A stretch of 64,000 bases of DNA. Origin: Bradyrhizobium sp. Lineage in GTDB: Bacteria; Pseudomonadota; Alphaproteobacteria; Rhizobiales; Xanthobacteraceae. Every line of letters begins with the position of its first letter. Position 1 is the first letter of the stretch. Below, one piece after another: positions 26,239 to 36,090 of the stretch. The notes beneath the pieces are model-generated. The model was not told where the DNA came from. It saw only the letters and a program-made list of their open reading frames with translations, and searched no databases. The translations under genes were made by a program, and so were the position numbers. The stretch is taken from the NCBI RefSeq assembly GCF_027451485.1, contig NZ_DAIDJE010000114.1, forward strand, positions 1-64,000, given 5' to 3'.

Positions 26239-27006
26239 ATGGCCGCCGAAATTCGCCTGTTCCCCTGCCTGTCCGATAATTTCGGCTACCTGATCCACGA
26301 TCCCGCGACCAAGGCCACCGCCTCGATCGATGCCCCAGAAGCCCAACCCATTATCGCGGCGCTGGAGCGTGAAGGCTGGCAGCTCACCGATATTCTGATC
26401 ACCCATCACCACCACGATCACGTTGGAGGCGTCGCCGAACTCAAGCAGAAATACAACTGCCGCGTCGTCGCGCCTCACGACAAGTCGGCCAAGATTGCCA
26501 ACGTCGACCTTCGCACCGGACAAGGCGACGTTCTCAAGGTCGGCAGCCTGCTCGTGCGGGTACTGGAAACGCCCGGCCACACGCTCGACCACGTGGCTTA
26601 CGTCTTCGACAACGAAAAGGCGCTGTTCGCGGCCGACACGCTGTTCTCGATCGGCTGCGGACGGGTATTCGAAGGCACCTATCCAATGATGTGGGAATCG
26701 CTGCTCAAGCTGCGCGCGCTGCCCGACGATTTCAAACTTTATTGCGGCCATGAATACACCTCAGCCAACATTAAATTCGCGCTGACGATCGAGCCGGAGA
26801 ATTCCGTGCTGAAGGCGCGCGCCGAGGAAGTGAAGCGGCTTCGAGCCGAGAACAAGCCGACCATCCCGACGCTGCTTGGCGAGGAAAAGAAGGCCAACGT
26901 CTTCCTGCGAGCGGACGAACCGGCTGTCGCCGCCAGCGTGCGGATGAAGGACCGCAGCGCGGCCGAAGTGTTCGGCGAGTTGCGCGAACGCAAGAACAAG
27001 TCCTGA
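26239..27006 (+). CDS. gloB: Hydroxyacylglutathione hydrolase (glyoxalase II)
   Basis: The start at 26239 has the ribosome-binding site GGAGG 6 bases upstream. The 255-residue product carries the metallo-beta-lactamase motif THHHHDHVGG with H56 and H58 plus D60 and H61, later TPGHTLDHVAYVF and the substrate region LYCGHEYTSANIKFAL. Glyoxalase II converts S-lactoylglutathione to lactate and glutathione. A cupin gene follows after 17 bases. Confidence 0.94.
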   Translation: MAAEIRLFPCLSDNFGYLIHDPATKATASIDAPEAQPIIAALEREGWQLTDILITHHHHDHVGGVAELKQKYNCRVVAPHDKSAKIANVDLRTGQGDVLKVGSLLVRVLETPGHTLDHVAYVFDNEKALFAADTLFSIGCGRVFEGTYPMMWESLLKLRALPDDFKLYCGHEYTSANIKFALTIEPENSVLKARAEEVKRLRAENKPTIPTLLGEEKKANVFLRADEPAVAASVRMKDRSAAEVFGELRERKNKS

Positions 27007-27023
27007 TTCCGGGGATTCGCTCG

Positions 27024-27455
27024 ATGGCCGTGGCGCCTTCCGCTGCCGACATCATCGCCGAGCTCGATCTGAAACCGCATCCGGAAGGCGGTCACTATCG
27101 CGAGACGTTCCGCGATTCGGCTTGTGATGGCGATGGCCGCTCGCGCTCGACCGCGATCTACTTTCTGCTCGCTCGCGGCGAGCGTTCGCACTGGCACCGG
27201 ACAGATGCTGTGGAGACTTGGCATTACTATGCCGGCGACGCACTGACCTTGCGGATCGCCGACGGTCAAGGCAGGCGCTGTGTCACGCTTGGCCAGGACA
27301 TCGTTGCCGGCCATAGGCCCCAAGCCGTCGTGCCGGCGCATGCCTGGCAATCCGCCGAGAGCACAGGCGACTGGACGTTGGTCGGCTGCACCGTCGCGCC
27401 GGGATTCACGTTTGCGCATTTCGAACTTGCGCCAAACGACTGGGAGCCGAATTAG
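27024..27455 (+). CDS. DUF985 cupin protein
   Basis: The 143-residue protein is a single-domain cupin of the YML079w-like DUF985 family: LKPHPEGGHYRETFRDS, STAIYFLLARGERSHWHR and DAVETWHYYAGDALTL, ending GCTVAPGFTFAHFELA. Related structures bind small ligands, but no reaction is established. The close spacing to gloB suggests cotranscription. It converges with a DMT transporter gene 6 bases away. Confidence 0.88.
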   Translation: MAVAPSAADIIAELDLKPHPEGGHYRETFRDSACDGDGRSRSTAIYFLLARGERSHWHRTDAVETWHYYAGDALTLRIADGQGRRCVTLGQDIVAGHRPQAVVPAHAWQSAESTGDWTLVGCTVAPGFTFAHFELAPNDWEPN

Positions 27456-27461
27456 CATCCT

Positions 27462-28331
27462 TCAACGCCTGCGAAACATGTCCTTTGCCGCCATCAATCC
27501 GCCGCCGGCGATCAGCACCGCGGCGAGTGCGATGTTGGCGCTGGCCTTGGCAAAACCTGCCAGGATCAGGAATGCCGTCGACAGCAGCGGCGTCGCGTAG
27601 GACGCGGCACCCAGCACGCGGATGTCGCCGCGCTTCATGCCGATGTCCCAGGTATAAAACGCCGCCCCCACCGGCCCTACCCCGAGCGCGATGACGGCGA
27701 GCCACTGCCCTGGCGTCGCCGGCCAAACCGTGCGCTCGATCAGCGCATGCATCAGCGTGGCAAGCAGCGCCGTGACCAGGCAAAAGCCGGCGACCACGTC
27801 GGTCGGCACGGCCTTGAGCCGGCGCGACATCACCGAGTAAGTCGCCCAGACGAAGGCGGCGACGAAGGCGGCAAACAAGCCGGGAAGCTCGCCGGGCGCA
27901 AAACCAGACAGGCCGTTGCCGGCCAGCAGCAACACCGTGCCCGCGAGACCTGCCAGAGCGCCGATCAAATGGTGCGGCGCCAGCCGCTCGCCGGGCGGTA
28001 ACGATGAGAACAGCACGATCAACAGCGGCCACAGGTAATTCAAAAGTCCGGCTTCTGCCGGCGGCGCGAAACGTAGCGCCAAAAAATACAGCGCGTGATA
28101 GCCGAACAGGCCGCCGACACCAACGGCCCATACCAGTGGCGGCTGCCGCAGTGCCGACAACGCTTGCGGCCGCCGGACAAACGTGGACAGCCCGACCAGC
28201 CCGCCGATCGCAAAGGTGATCGCCGCCAGTTGGAACGCCGGCATCGTGCCCGATGCAACCGTCAGCACGGCGAGCAGCGACCACATCAGGATCGCGGAGA
28301 GTCCGATCAGGGTCGCAGTGCGGGAAGTCAT
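27462..28331 (-). CDS. EamA family transporter (DMT superfamily), YddG-like
   Basis: The 289-residue membrane protein has ten predicted hydrophobic segments in two EamA repeats (LNYLWPLLIVLFSSLPPGER in the first and GAASYATPLLSTAFLILAGF in the second). The latter resembles YddG-type aromatic amino-acid exporters. Substrate assignment is inferred. It is transcribed away from the PHB genes. Confidence 0.83.
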   Translation of the reverse strand: MTSRTATLIGLSAILMWSLLAVLTVASGTMPAFQLAAITFAIGGLVGLSTFVRRPQALSALRQPPLVWAVGVGGLFGYHALYFLALRFAPPAEAGLLNYLWPLLIVLFSSLPPGERLAPHHLIGALAGLAGTVLLLAGNGLSGFAPGELPGLFAAFVAAFVWATYSVMSRRLKAVPTDVVAGFCLVTALLATLMHALIERTVWPATPGQWLAVIALGVGPVGAAFYTWDIGMKRGDIRVLGAASYATPLLSTAFLILAGFAKASANIALAAVLIAGGGLMAAKDMFRRR

Positions 28332-28357
28332 GGCGGCCGCATTATTTCTCCGTCAGG

Positions 28358-28400
28358 GCCGGGCATAGCCGTTCGAAGAACGGCCTCACCTTCCGCTCGC
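28358..28400. repeat. GGGCATAGCC palindromic intergenic repeat
   Basis: GGGCATAGCC begins at 28361, followed by a perfect 7-bp hairpin GCCGTTC-GAA-GAACGGC (28368-28384) and TTCCGCTCGCCTATG. A degenerate copy lies at 3715. It occupies the upstream side of the DMT transporter gene. Confidence 0.6.
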
Positions 28401-28447
28401 CTATGACCCCGACCATTACGCCTCACGTCTACCACCAAAGACATGGA

Positions 28448-28468
28448 TGCCCGGCACAAGGCCGGGCA
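28448..28468 (-). terminator. Hairpin downstream of phaB
   Basis: An 8-bp stem TGCCCGGC/GCCGGGCA with a 5-base loop lies 49 bases past the phaB stop. There is no T tract on the minus strand, so it may be an mRNA-stabilising hairpin or a repeat fragment instead of a true terminator. Confidence 0.4.
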
Positions 28469-28516
28469 CGAGGAGATGTTTTCCACGATTGGCGCGGCTG
28501 CGCAACGCAGGCGTCA

Positions 28517-29242
28517 TCAAACCATATATTGCCCGCCGTTGATCGTCAGCGTCGAACCGGTGATGGCGCCGGCGTCGTCCGCCGCGAGAAATACCACCGC
28601 GCGCGCGATCTCTTCCGGTTCGCCAAGCCGGTTGATCGGGATCTGCGGCAGGATGCTTTTTTCAAGAACGTCCTTCGGTACCGCCTGCACCATTTCGGTA
28701 TTGATGTAGCCCGGGCAGATAGCATTCACGGTGATGCCGCCCTTGGCGTTTTCCAGCGCAAGCGCTTTGGTGAATCCGATATCGCCAGCCTTGGCGGCGG
28801 AATAATTGACCTGACCGAACTGTCCCTTCTGGCCGTTGATCGAGGAGATATTGATGATGCGGCCGAACTTTCTCGATCGCATACCCTCGATCACCTGCCG
28901 AGTGACATTGAACAGCGACCCGAGATTGGTGTTGATGACCGCGTTCCACTGCTCGATGGTCATCTTGTGGAAGGCACCGTCGCGGGTGATGCCGGCATTG
29001 TTGACCAGCACTTCGACAGGACCGAGATCGGCCTCGACCTGCTTGACGCCGGCGGTCGACGCTTCGAAAGAGCTCACGTCCCATTTGTAAACGGGAATGC
29101 CGGTCTCGGCCTTGAACTTCCCGGCAGCCGCATCGTTGCCGCCGTAATTTGCAGCAACCTTGTAACCGGCGGCCTTCAAAGCCTTGCTGATCGCAGCACC
29201 AATGCCTCGCGTTCCCCCCGTCACCAATGCAACACGTGCCAT
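28517..29242 (-). CDS. phaB: Acetoacetyl-CoA reductase (NADPH-dependent)
   Basis: The 241-residue short-chain dehydrogenase has the cofactor motif TGGTRGIG (residues 8-15), NNAGITRDGAFHKMT, and the catalytic S134, Y147 and K151. VNYSAAKAGDIGFTKALA and CPGYINTEMV are typical of PhaB. It reduces acetoacetyl-CoA to (R)-3-hydroxybutyryl-CoA, the monomer for polyhydroxybutyrate. phaA lies upstream on the same strand with a terminator-like hairpin between. No PHB synthase is in the window. Confidence 0.95.
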   Translation of the reverse strand: MARVALVTGGTRGIGAAISKALKAAGYKVAANYGGNDAAAGKFKAETGIPVYKWDVSSFEASTAGVKQVEADLGPVEVLVNNAGITRDGAFHKMTIEQWNAVINTNLGSLFNVTRQVIEGMRSRKFGRIINISSINGQKGQFGQVNYSAAKAGDIGFTKALALENAKGGITVNAICPGYINTEMVQAVPKDVLEKSILPQIPINRLGEPEEIARAVVFLAADDAGAITGSTLTINGGQYMV

Positions 29243-29323
29243 CTCGGAACCTCCCTTGGACTCTTGAAGATGCTTTTTATGTAGCTTCGAATTATGCGAG
29301 CCAATTGACGAACATCAAGAACA

Positions 29324-29349
29324 AAACGCCCGGCGTGAGCCGGGCGTTT
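29324..29349 (-). terminator. Rho-independent terminator between phaA and phaB
   Basis: A perfect 11-bp stem AAACGCCCGGC/GCCGGGCGTTT with a GTGA loop is followed on the minus strand by TTTTGTTCTTG. It lies 115 bases after the phaA stop and 82 bases before the phaB start, so it should reduce read-through from phaA into phaB. Confidence 0.75.
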
Positions 29350-29463
29350 CCACTAGATAAGTCCTGTGCGCTTGCGAAGGAAATATAAGTGGCAGGGGCT
29401 GAACCTCTTTTAGACGCGTGCAACGCACATGCCTGCGATTCAATCACCCGCGATTTCTGCGCT

Positions 29464-30735
<1,272 letters not shown>

Positions 30736-30926
30736 TCAACGGCACTGCACTCAAAATGGTGATCCCTGTCCTTTCCTCAAGCCGCCTCCGTGCCTTGGAA
30801 TTAACCGTGCCGCACAAAACGGTAGCGGAACCGCATTGAAAATGCTTACCTTTGCTGCGATGCGCTGCCTTTAGCCCTCGGGCACCCGCAGGGTTCCCTT
30901 TTTTTCGCTCTTTCCGTGTGAGCCCC

Positions 30927-31508
30927 ATGGCGAAATCAGACCAGCCCACCACCATCAAGAAATATGCAAATCGACGGCTCTATAATACCGGCACGAGCAC
31001 CTATGTGACGCTCGAGGACCTGGCTGCCATGGTCAAGCAGGGCGAGGACTTCCTTGTCTACGACGCCAAGACCGGCGACGACATTACGCGATCGGTGCTC
31101 GCGCAGATCATCTTCGAGCAAGAGAACAAGGCCGGGCAAAACCTGTTGCCGACCACCTTCCTGCGGCAGCTGATTCGCTTCTACGGCGACAGCATGCAGA
31201 TGGTGGTTCCGAAATACCTCGAGCAGTCGATCGACACGCTGACGCGCGAGCAGGAAAAATTCCGCAAGCAGATCACCGACGCATTCAGCGGAACTCCGCT
31301 CGCGCCGCTGGAGGAACAGGTCCGCCGCAACATGGAGCTGTTCCAGCAGACCTTCTCGATGTTCAAACCGTTCGTGCCGCCGCGGGCCAGCGAATCGGAA
31401 AAAACGGAGCCCGCCGCGGACGACAACATCGACGATCTTCGCAAGCAGATGAAGGACATGCAGGATCGCCTCGACCGCATGTCGAAAGAACCGAAGAGCG
31501 ACGAGTAG
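30927..31508 (+). CDS. phaR: Polyhydroxyalkanoate synthesis repressor PhaR
   Basis: The 193-residue product carries the PHB accumulation regulatory domain: IKKYANRRLYNTGTSTYVTL (from residue 10), then MVKQGEDFLVYDAKTGDDIT and RSVLAQIIFEQENKAGQNLL. A C-terminal coiled-coil-like tail ends LRKQMKDMQDRLDRMSKEPK. PhaR represses phasin genes and its own gene until it is titrated by nascent PHB. TGC-rich sequence just upstream (TTGCTGCGATGCGCTGCC near 30852) could be an operator; this is inference. Confidence 0.93.
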   Translation: MAKSDQPTTIKKYANRRLYNTGTSTYVTLEDLAAMVKQGEDFLVYDAKTGDDITRSVLAQIIFEQENKAGQNLLPTTFLRQLIRFYGDSMQMVVPKYLEQSIDTLTREQEKFRKQITDAFSGTPLAPLEEQVRRNMELFQQTFSMFKPFVPPRASESEKTEPAADDNIDDLRKQMKDMQDRLDRMSKEPKSDE

Positions 31509-32289
31509 GTCTCCTTCCCCGGATGTTGCGCAGCATGATCGGGCCTGCGCATCGCGCGGCCCGATCGGATGATGCGCTGCTGATCCGGGACCCATCATTC
31601 GATTTTCCATAAATTCCTGCGTCCCGGCTCTGCGGCGCAGCGCTGTCCCGCGTTCGGGACACGCCGCTTCCTTCCCGCCGCACGATCCGCGCCCGAGCTG
31701 TTGCGATCAGGTGCTCCCTCCAAACTGAGGGCGCAGGGAATGCCGGGCGCCGATGCACCCGCAGCCTCGTATGCATGTAAAAAGCATACGAGTTAGTCAC
31801 CACAGGTTCACCGGAAAACACCGGCATTCCCTGCGCGAATGGTTGAACGGCTTACTCCGCGCTCTCCCTGGCGAACCGGGCTTTCTTGCCACCATCATCA
31901 GCGCGGATACCCGAAAGCATCCTCGCCGACTTGACACCAGCGTCGGGGTGTCAGGACCACACGGCTTGGCCGTCCGCCCGTCCTTCGCACGCCTTGTGAA
32001 GAAACCGGCGGCCATCGCCTCCTGCCCCGCGTTCGTGGCGATCGCGAGCCGCCCCTCAGTGATGGGGCAGGATGCGCGAGGGTCTACAAATGATTTGCCC
32101 GACGGCACAAGGGCGAAGTTTGCGCCACGATCGGCGCATGCCGTTGCAGATTCGAGCGCGATGCGGTCGGAAGATGTCGCTCTTGAGAGCGGACAGGCCT
32201 GACGTTCGAACGCTGTTAATCCCGTCTTGCGCCTGGGGCTACCATGCCGGACTACAATTCAGAACCGATGCCCAGCGTCCATCGGGTTC
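31509..32289. repeat. Structured non-coding stretch, likely dispersed Bradyrhizobium-type repeat
   Basis: No supported gene in about 780 bases. A perfect 16-bp inverted repeat (GCGCAGGGAATGCCGG, 31731-31746, with 31821-31836) encloses a perfect 9-bp hairpin (CTCGTATGC/GCATACGAG, 31766-31774 with 31784-31792) and lies beside CCGGAAAACACCGG. The wording of 31730-32080 matches a sequence I remember recurring between Bradyrhizobium genes, often mis-annotated as a protein; that is recall and not a search. The 149-codon frame inside it looks spurious. Confidence 0.6.
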
Positions 32290-32550
32290 TCACTTTCCTT
32301 CCCGCTCGATCTTGTCTCTTTCCTTTGCGTTCATGTCCTTGACCGTCGGGTCCTGATCGGTTCGCCCCGTGGTCTGCGTCCGCGAGGCCGGGGGCGCGCT
32401 GTTCGGGACAGAACTCTGCTCCGGGCCATTTGGAGAAGGACGAGTCGCTGTCGCCGGCGGGGTGTTGTTCTGGGCGCTCGCATTTTGGACGACAAGCAGG
32501 GCGCCGCCCGCCAGAAGAAATAATGCGAACGTCCCGGACTTCATGCACAT
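32290..32550 (-). CDS. Small secreted hypothetical protein
   Basis: The 86-residue product has a Sec signal peptide (MKSGTFALFLLAGGALLVVQ, cleavage expected near ASAQN) and a Pro/Ser/Thr-rich mature part ending VKDMNAKERDKIEREGK. GAGGAG lies 8 bases before the ATG at 32550. It is probably periplasmic. I do not recognise a defined family or function. Confidence 0.6.
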   Translation of the reverse strand: MCMKSGTFALFLLAGGALLVVQNASAQNNTPPATATRPSPNGPEQSSVPNSAPPASRTQTTGRTDQDPTVKDMNAKERDKIEREGK

Positions 32551-32804
32551 GACCTGTACTCCTCGCTCGCAGCAGTGAAGCGGGCGAATATTGCGTTCCG
32601 CTCATACTGCTCGCTGTTCGTTCACCGCAAAGCGAGGACATAACCCGGCAGCACGTTTGATGTTTCCATCAGCAGCCGATGGTCCGCTGAAACCTTCTCC
32701 TACCCGGCAATTTCTGGATCCAGAATGCGCCGCCGGTGGTCGGCTATGGCTGACCGAAAACCGTCAGGCGGCGTTCAACGCAGCGCTCCTGCGGCGGACA
32801 GCCA

Positions 32805-33230
32805 CTACTCGGCGATCTGCTCGCCTGATCCGCCGAACTCCGCCGGAAAATCCCTGAACTTCGGAAGTCCATCTTTGATGGGAAGGACAGTCTCGGCATA
32901 GTTCACGTGAACGCCAGGTGCGAATTTGAGCGTCGGCAGTGTAGCCGAGAATACGTCCACCAGTCCCAACGGAGGGTGATTGGTCATCAAATGGCCGCCG
33001 CACTTCTTGCAGTATTGCCGCTCACTGACCGGCGTCTTTTGGTACACCCCGACGTGTTCGGCCCCCTCGGTGATCTTCACAGCCTCCGGCTTCCAGAGGG
33101 TGAAGGCATTGACCGGCCCGCCCGACCACGAACGGCATGATCGGCAATGGCAATAACCCATCCCTTCGGGCTCTCCGGAGACCTCGACGCGCACGGCGCC
33201 ACAAAAACACTCTCCGGAATATCCCGCCAT
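32805..33230 (-). CDS. GFA family protein (glutathione-dependent formaldehyde-activating enzyme fold)
   Basis: The start at 33230 is preferred because GGGAGG sits 9 bases upstream, whereas an ATG at 33239 directly abuts it. The 141-residue protein has the zinc ligands of the family: GECFCGAVR, YCHCRSCRSW and QYCKKCGGHLM. GFA-fold proteins bind glutathione, but most are not true formaldehyde-activating enzymes. Function is therefore unassigned beyond the fold. Confidence 0.87.
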   Translation of the reverse strand: MAGYSGECFCGAVRVEVSGEPEGMGYCHCRSCRSWSGGPVNAFTLWKPEAVKITEGAEHVGVYQKTPVSERQYCKKCGGHLMTNHPPLGLVDVFSATLPTLKFAPGVHVNYAETVLPIKDGLPKFRDFPAEFGGSGEQIAE

Positions 33231-33408
33231 GGCCGTCATCCTCCCTTTGCCGAGCTTGTGTTCGTTTGTTGGATGATCGCATGGAGCCACCCCTTTGCGT
33301 CAAGGGCGTGAGAGCGACATGTCCAAACTTTGGCACAAACCGGAGGTCCGTGCGACTTCGACCTGACCTGTCGCGCGGCTTCGCTGCTGCGCAACAGGTC
33401 GCCTCAGG

Positions 33409-33621
33409 CTACGCCGCGCGTTCCTTCTCCAACTGTGCCTCGGCGGTCGCCTCGCTTTCCTGCAAGCCCTTTTCGTAGCTGCCCGCGAACCTCTCGATGC
33501 TGTCGGCCCACATTCTCAGCATTGTGGCCTGAAAGTGCATCATGGGCTTCAAACTGTTGAAGCCGATTGCTGTTGCTGCGCTGATGTTTCCTTGTGGGTT
33601 GAAGATCGTCTTCTCTGCCAT
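33409..33621 (-). CDS. Small phasin-like helical protein
   Basis: The 70-residue product (MAEKTIFNPQGNISAATAIG onwards) contains an amphipathic helix FNSLKPMMHFQATMLRMWADSIERFAGSYEKG and a charged Glu-rich tail (the helix is at about residues 21-52). Composition and the neighbourhood of phaR suggest a phasin-like granule protein, but the match is weak. The start at 33621 is preferred over 33693. The next small gene lies 49 bases upstream on the same strand. Confidence 0.5.
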   Translation of the reverse strand: MAEKTIFNPQGNISAATAIGFNSLKPMMHFQATMLRMWADSIERFAGSYEKGLQESEATAEAQLEKERAA

Positions 33622-33670
33622 GCTTTTCGCTCCTTCCGCTCTGGATTGTAGTCGAAAGCCGGGCGCCGGG

Positions 33671-33955
33671 TTACGCGCCGGGCGATTGCGCATTCTGTGA
33701 TTGCAGACAGTCGGCTAAAGTCTGATCAGCCGCGAGTCTTGCACCGCGGTCGTCGTGCAATTCATCCAGCTTTTTCAGATAAGTGACCGCCGCAATTTGC
33801 AGGAGATCGAAATCATACCCGCCGGCGTCACGGACGTTGCTGACATAGCGATGAAGGGCGGAACGCCTGTTGTCGTTCTCACTGATGCCGCTGTGGAGCA
33901 GCAAGTAATTCCGCCAAGCGAATGCGCACGCGCTGTCTACTGCCTGAGTGGTCAT
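33671..33955 (-). CDS. Hypothetical protein (94 aa)
   Basis: The start at 33955 (MTTQAVDSACAFAWRNYLLL) has GGGGAGG six bases upstream. The 94-residue, probably soluble, helical protein shows SNVRDAGGYDFDLLQIAAVT and LKKLDELHDDRGARLAADQT. I do not recognise the family. It is followed on the same strand by the phasin-like gene, so they may be cotranscribed. An in-frame extension to 34159 runs into the gene for the EAL protein and is not favoured. Confidence 0.55.
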   Translation of the reverse strand: MTTQAVDSACAFAWRNYLLLHSGISENDNRRSALHRYVSNVRDAGGYDFDLLQIAAVTYLKKLDELHDDRGARLAADQTLADCLQSQNAQSPGA

Positions 33956-34116
33956 GGGCACCTCCCCAAAGCCAGAGAAAGGCTGAGGAGCCAATTCGTT
34001 CCGCGACATTCGCAGCTGTAATAATGTTCCGTATGTGCGCTGCCGCGAGCGCCCTGCCGCTTGATCGCCCGGCGCGCCGATATTGGTTATCTGCTTTGCA
34101 TCCGCTTGTCGGGACT

Positions 34117-35808
34117 CTATCCCGCCGCCGGCACCACGGCCTCCGCCGGCCGCTGCCATGGCCGCCGCAACGAGGCCAGCCCGATCAGCCGGCCCTGGAT
34201 GTAGTCGCAGCCCCAGTCGCGCAGCATCCCCGCAGCTTCTTCATCCTGCACCCATTCGGCGACGGTCTTGATGTCGAGCCGTCGCGCCAGATCGATCAGC
34301 GTCTGCACGAAGGCGCGGTCGTCGGCGGAGCGCGCGATGTTCTGCACGAAGGCGCCATCGATCTTCACAATGTCGACCCCAAGCTTGCGCAGGTTCCGGA
34401 ACGAGGTGTAGCCCGCGCCGAAATCGTCGATCGCAATCCGGCTGCCGAAATTTTTCAGTCGCGTGACGAAGCCGCGGACGTCCTCGACATTCTGGATCGC
34501 CACCGTCTCGGTAATTTCGACGATCAGCCGCTCGCCGACGCCCGGATGGGCGCGCATCAGCGTTTCGATCGACGTCCACCAGTCCGGATCCATGGTGGTG
34601 TCCGGCGAAATATTGAGGCTGAGCTCGACCTGAGGCGATCCCGCGAGCTCGGCGACCACCAGCTCGAGCACGCGGTGATCGACCAGGCGGATCAGCCCGA
34701 GGCGTTCGGCGACGGGAACGATGTCGGGTGCAAGCAGCACCTGGCCGTCATCCTGCTCCATGCGGACCAGGCATTCATAGAAAGCGGCATCGCGCGCCTT
34801 CGCGCTGACCACCGGCTCGAAGGCCATGGTGATGCGGCGCTCGTTGAGCGCAGTGACGATCTCGTCGGTGACGCGAATATTGACCCGGCGCTGCGCGTCG
34901 CGCTCGACATTCGGCCGCCACAGCGCAAACGAGCCGGCGCGGCGGCTCTTGCAGGCTTCCAGCGTTTCCTGCGCCCGGTTGATCGCTTCATCGGCGCTGC
35001 GCGCATAGCGCGGCACGGTGACGCCGCCGATGGAGGCGGTAACCGAAACCGGACCGGATCTGGTCGGCACCACCTCGTCGCGGATCGCGGCAAGAAAGCG
35101 CTCGGCGGCGACGCTCATGTCGTCGATGGTGCAGTTCTTCAACACCAGTCCGAACTTGTTGCCGGAAAAGCGTCCCAACACGTCGCCGCCGCGCAGGCGC
35201 GCGCGAATCCGCCCCGCCACTTCGCAAATCACCGCGTCCGCGACGTCGAAGCCGAAGGCGTCGTTGATACGCGCCAGATGATCGATGCCGATCAGCATGA
35301 AGGCGCAATTGGTGCGGAAGCGCATGGCTTCCTCGATCACTTCCGCGAGCGAGGCGATCAGATGCGTGCGGTTGAGCTCGCCGGTCAATGGATCGTTTTG
35401 CGACAGCTTGAGGAGTTGCTCGTCGCGGGCATGGCGCTCGTTATTGACGCGGACAATGCCGTGGGCGCGCGCCGGCCTGCCGTCGGGCCCGGCAAACCAG
35501 CAACCGGTCTCCTCGATCCATTGCACTTGTGCCGACGTATTCGCCCGCACGCCATATTCGATCCGGTAGGGCGCGCCGTCCGGCGACTGCGCGGCGGGCG
35601 AGGCGAGCGCGTCTGATCGAACCGACGGCTGCGGCTCGATCAGCTTGGAGAACTCCGCAGCCGTGGCGAGCCTTTCGCGCGGGATATCGGGAAACACGGC
35701 GGCGACATGCTCGCTCCAGATTATTTTATCTGCCGCGATATCCCAGACGAAGGCGGCCTGGCCGAGCGAGGCGAGGATTTGATCGGCCGGGGGAAGAATG
35801 TCGTTCAC
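34117..35808 (-). CDS. Degenerate-GGDEF and EAL domain protein (probable cyclic-di-GMP phosphodiesterase)
   Basis: I prefer the GTG at 35808, giving 563 residues, because the upstream in-frame ATG at 35919 would put codons through a palindromic repeat (35841-35890). A PAS-like segment is followed by a GGDEF domain whose motif is SGNKF (near residue 215), so cyclase activity is unlikely. The EAL domain starts with YECLVRM and keeps the key residues: NIS, EITET, DDFGAGYTSF, VKIDGAFV and AEWV, then QGRLIG. It should therefore hydrolyse c-di-GMP, perhaps with the GGDEF domain as a regulator. Confidence 0.8.
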   Translation of the reverse strand: MNDILPPADQILASLGQAAFVWDIAADKIIWSEHVAAVFPDIPRERLATAAEFSKLIEPQPSVRSDALASPAAQSPDGAPYRIEYGVRANTSAQVQWIEETGCWFAGPDGRPARAHGIVRVNNERHARDEQLLKLSQNDPLTGELNRTHLIASLAEVIEEAMRFRTNCAFMLIGIDHLARINDAFGFDVADAVICEVAGRIRARLRGGDVLGRFSGNKFGLVLKNCTIDDMSVAAERFLAAIRDEVVPTRSGPVSVTASIGGVTVPRYARSADEAINRAQETLEACKSRRAGSFALWRPNVERDAQRRVNIRVTDEIVTALNERRITMAFEPVVSAKARDAAFYECLVRMEQDDGQVLLAPDIVPVAERLGLIRLVDHRVLELVVAELAGSPQVELSLNISPDTTMDPDWWTSIETLMRAHPGVGERLIVEITETVAIQNVEDVRGFVTRLKNFGSRIAIDDFGAGYTSFRNLRKLGVDIVKIDGAFVQNIARSADDRAFVQTLIDLARRLDIKTVAEWVQDEEAAGMLRDWGCDYIQGRLIGLASLRRPWQRPAEAVVPAAG

Positions 35809-35840
35809 GGTCGCCTCGTTTCGGGACAGTTCTTTGCTTT

Positions 35841-35890
35841 GCGCCTGATCGGTTCGGAAAACCGGTTCCCGCTTTTTCCGGATCAGGCGC
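35841..35890. repeat. Palindromic intergenic repeat, family B copy 1
   Basis: GCGCCTGATC at 35841 pairs with GATCAGGCGC at 35881-35890. The interior contains CGGAAAACCGG and TTTTTCCGGATC. A second member, with the same GATCCGGAAAA and TTTTCCGA words, lies at 39973. Confidence 0.75.
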
Positions 35891-36090
35891 GGATGAGCGG
35901 ACTGACTCTTCGGCCACAAAGACTGGCCAATCGAGCTTCAACCTTATGTAAGCTTCATAAATATTCCGGAAACCACGTCGGTTTCCGAAAACAGGAGCGA
36001 AACATCTCGGGCCGGCATGACCCTTGCGAGGACGACTGTAACAGAGGACCGCGCTGTCCCAAAATGTAACAGTCCAGCAGAGAAGCCGTT

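Noticed and set aside
31753-32202. 149-codon plus-strand open frame after phaR
   Set aside because: It lies inside a structured repeat-like region, has no ribosome-binding site and reads as low-character sequence. I recall its wording as a recurrent mis-annotated repeat.
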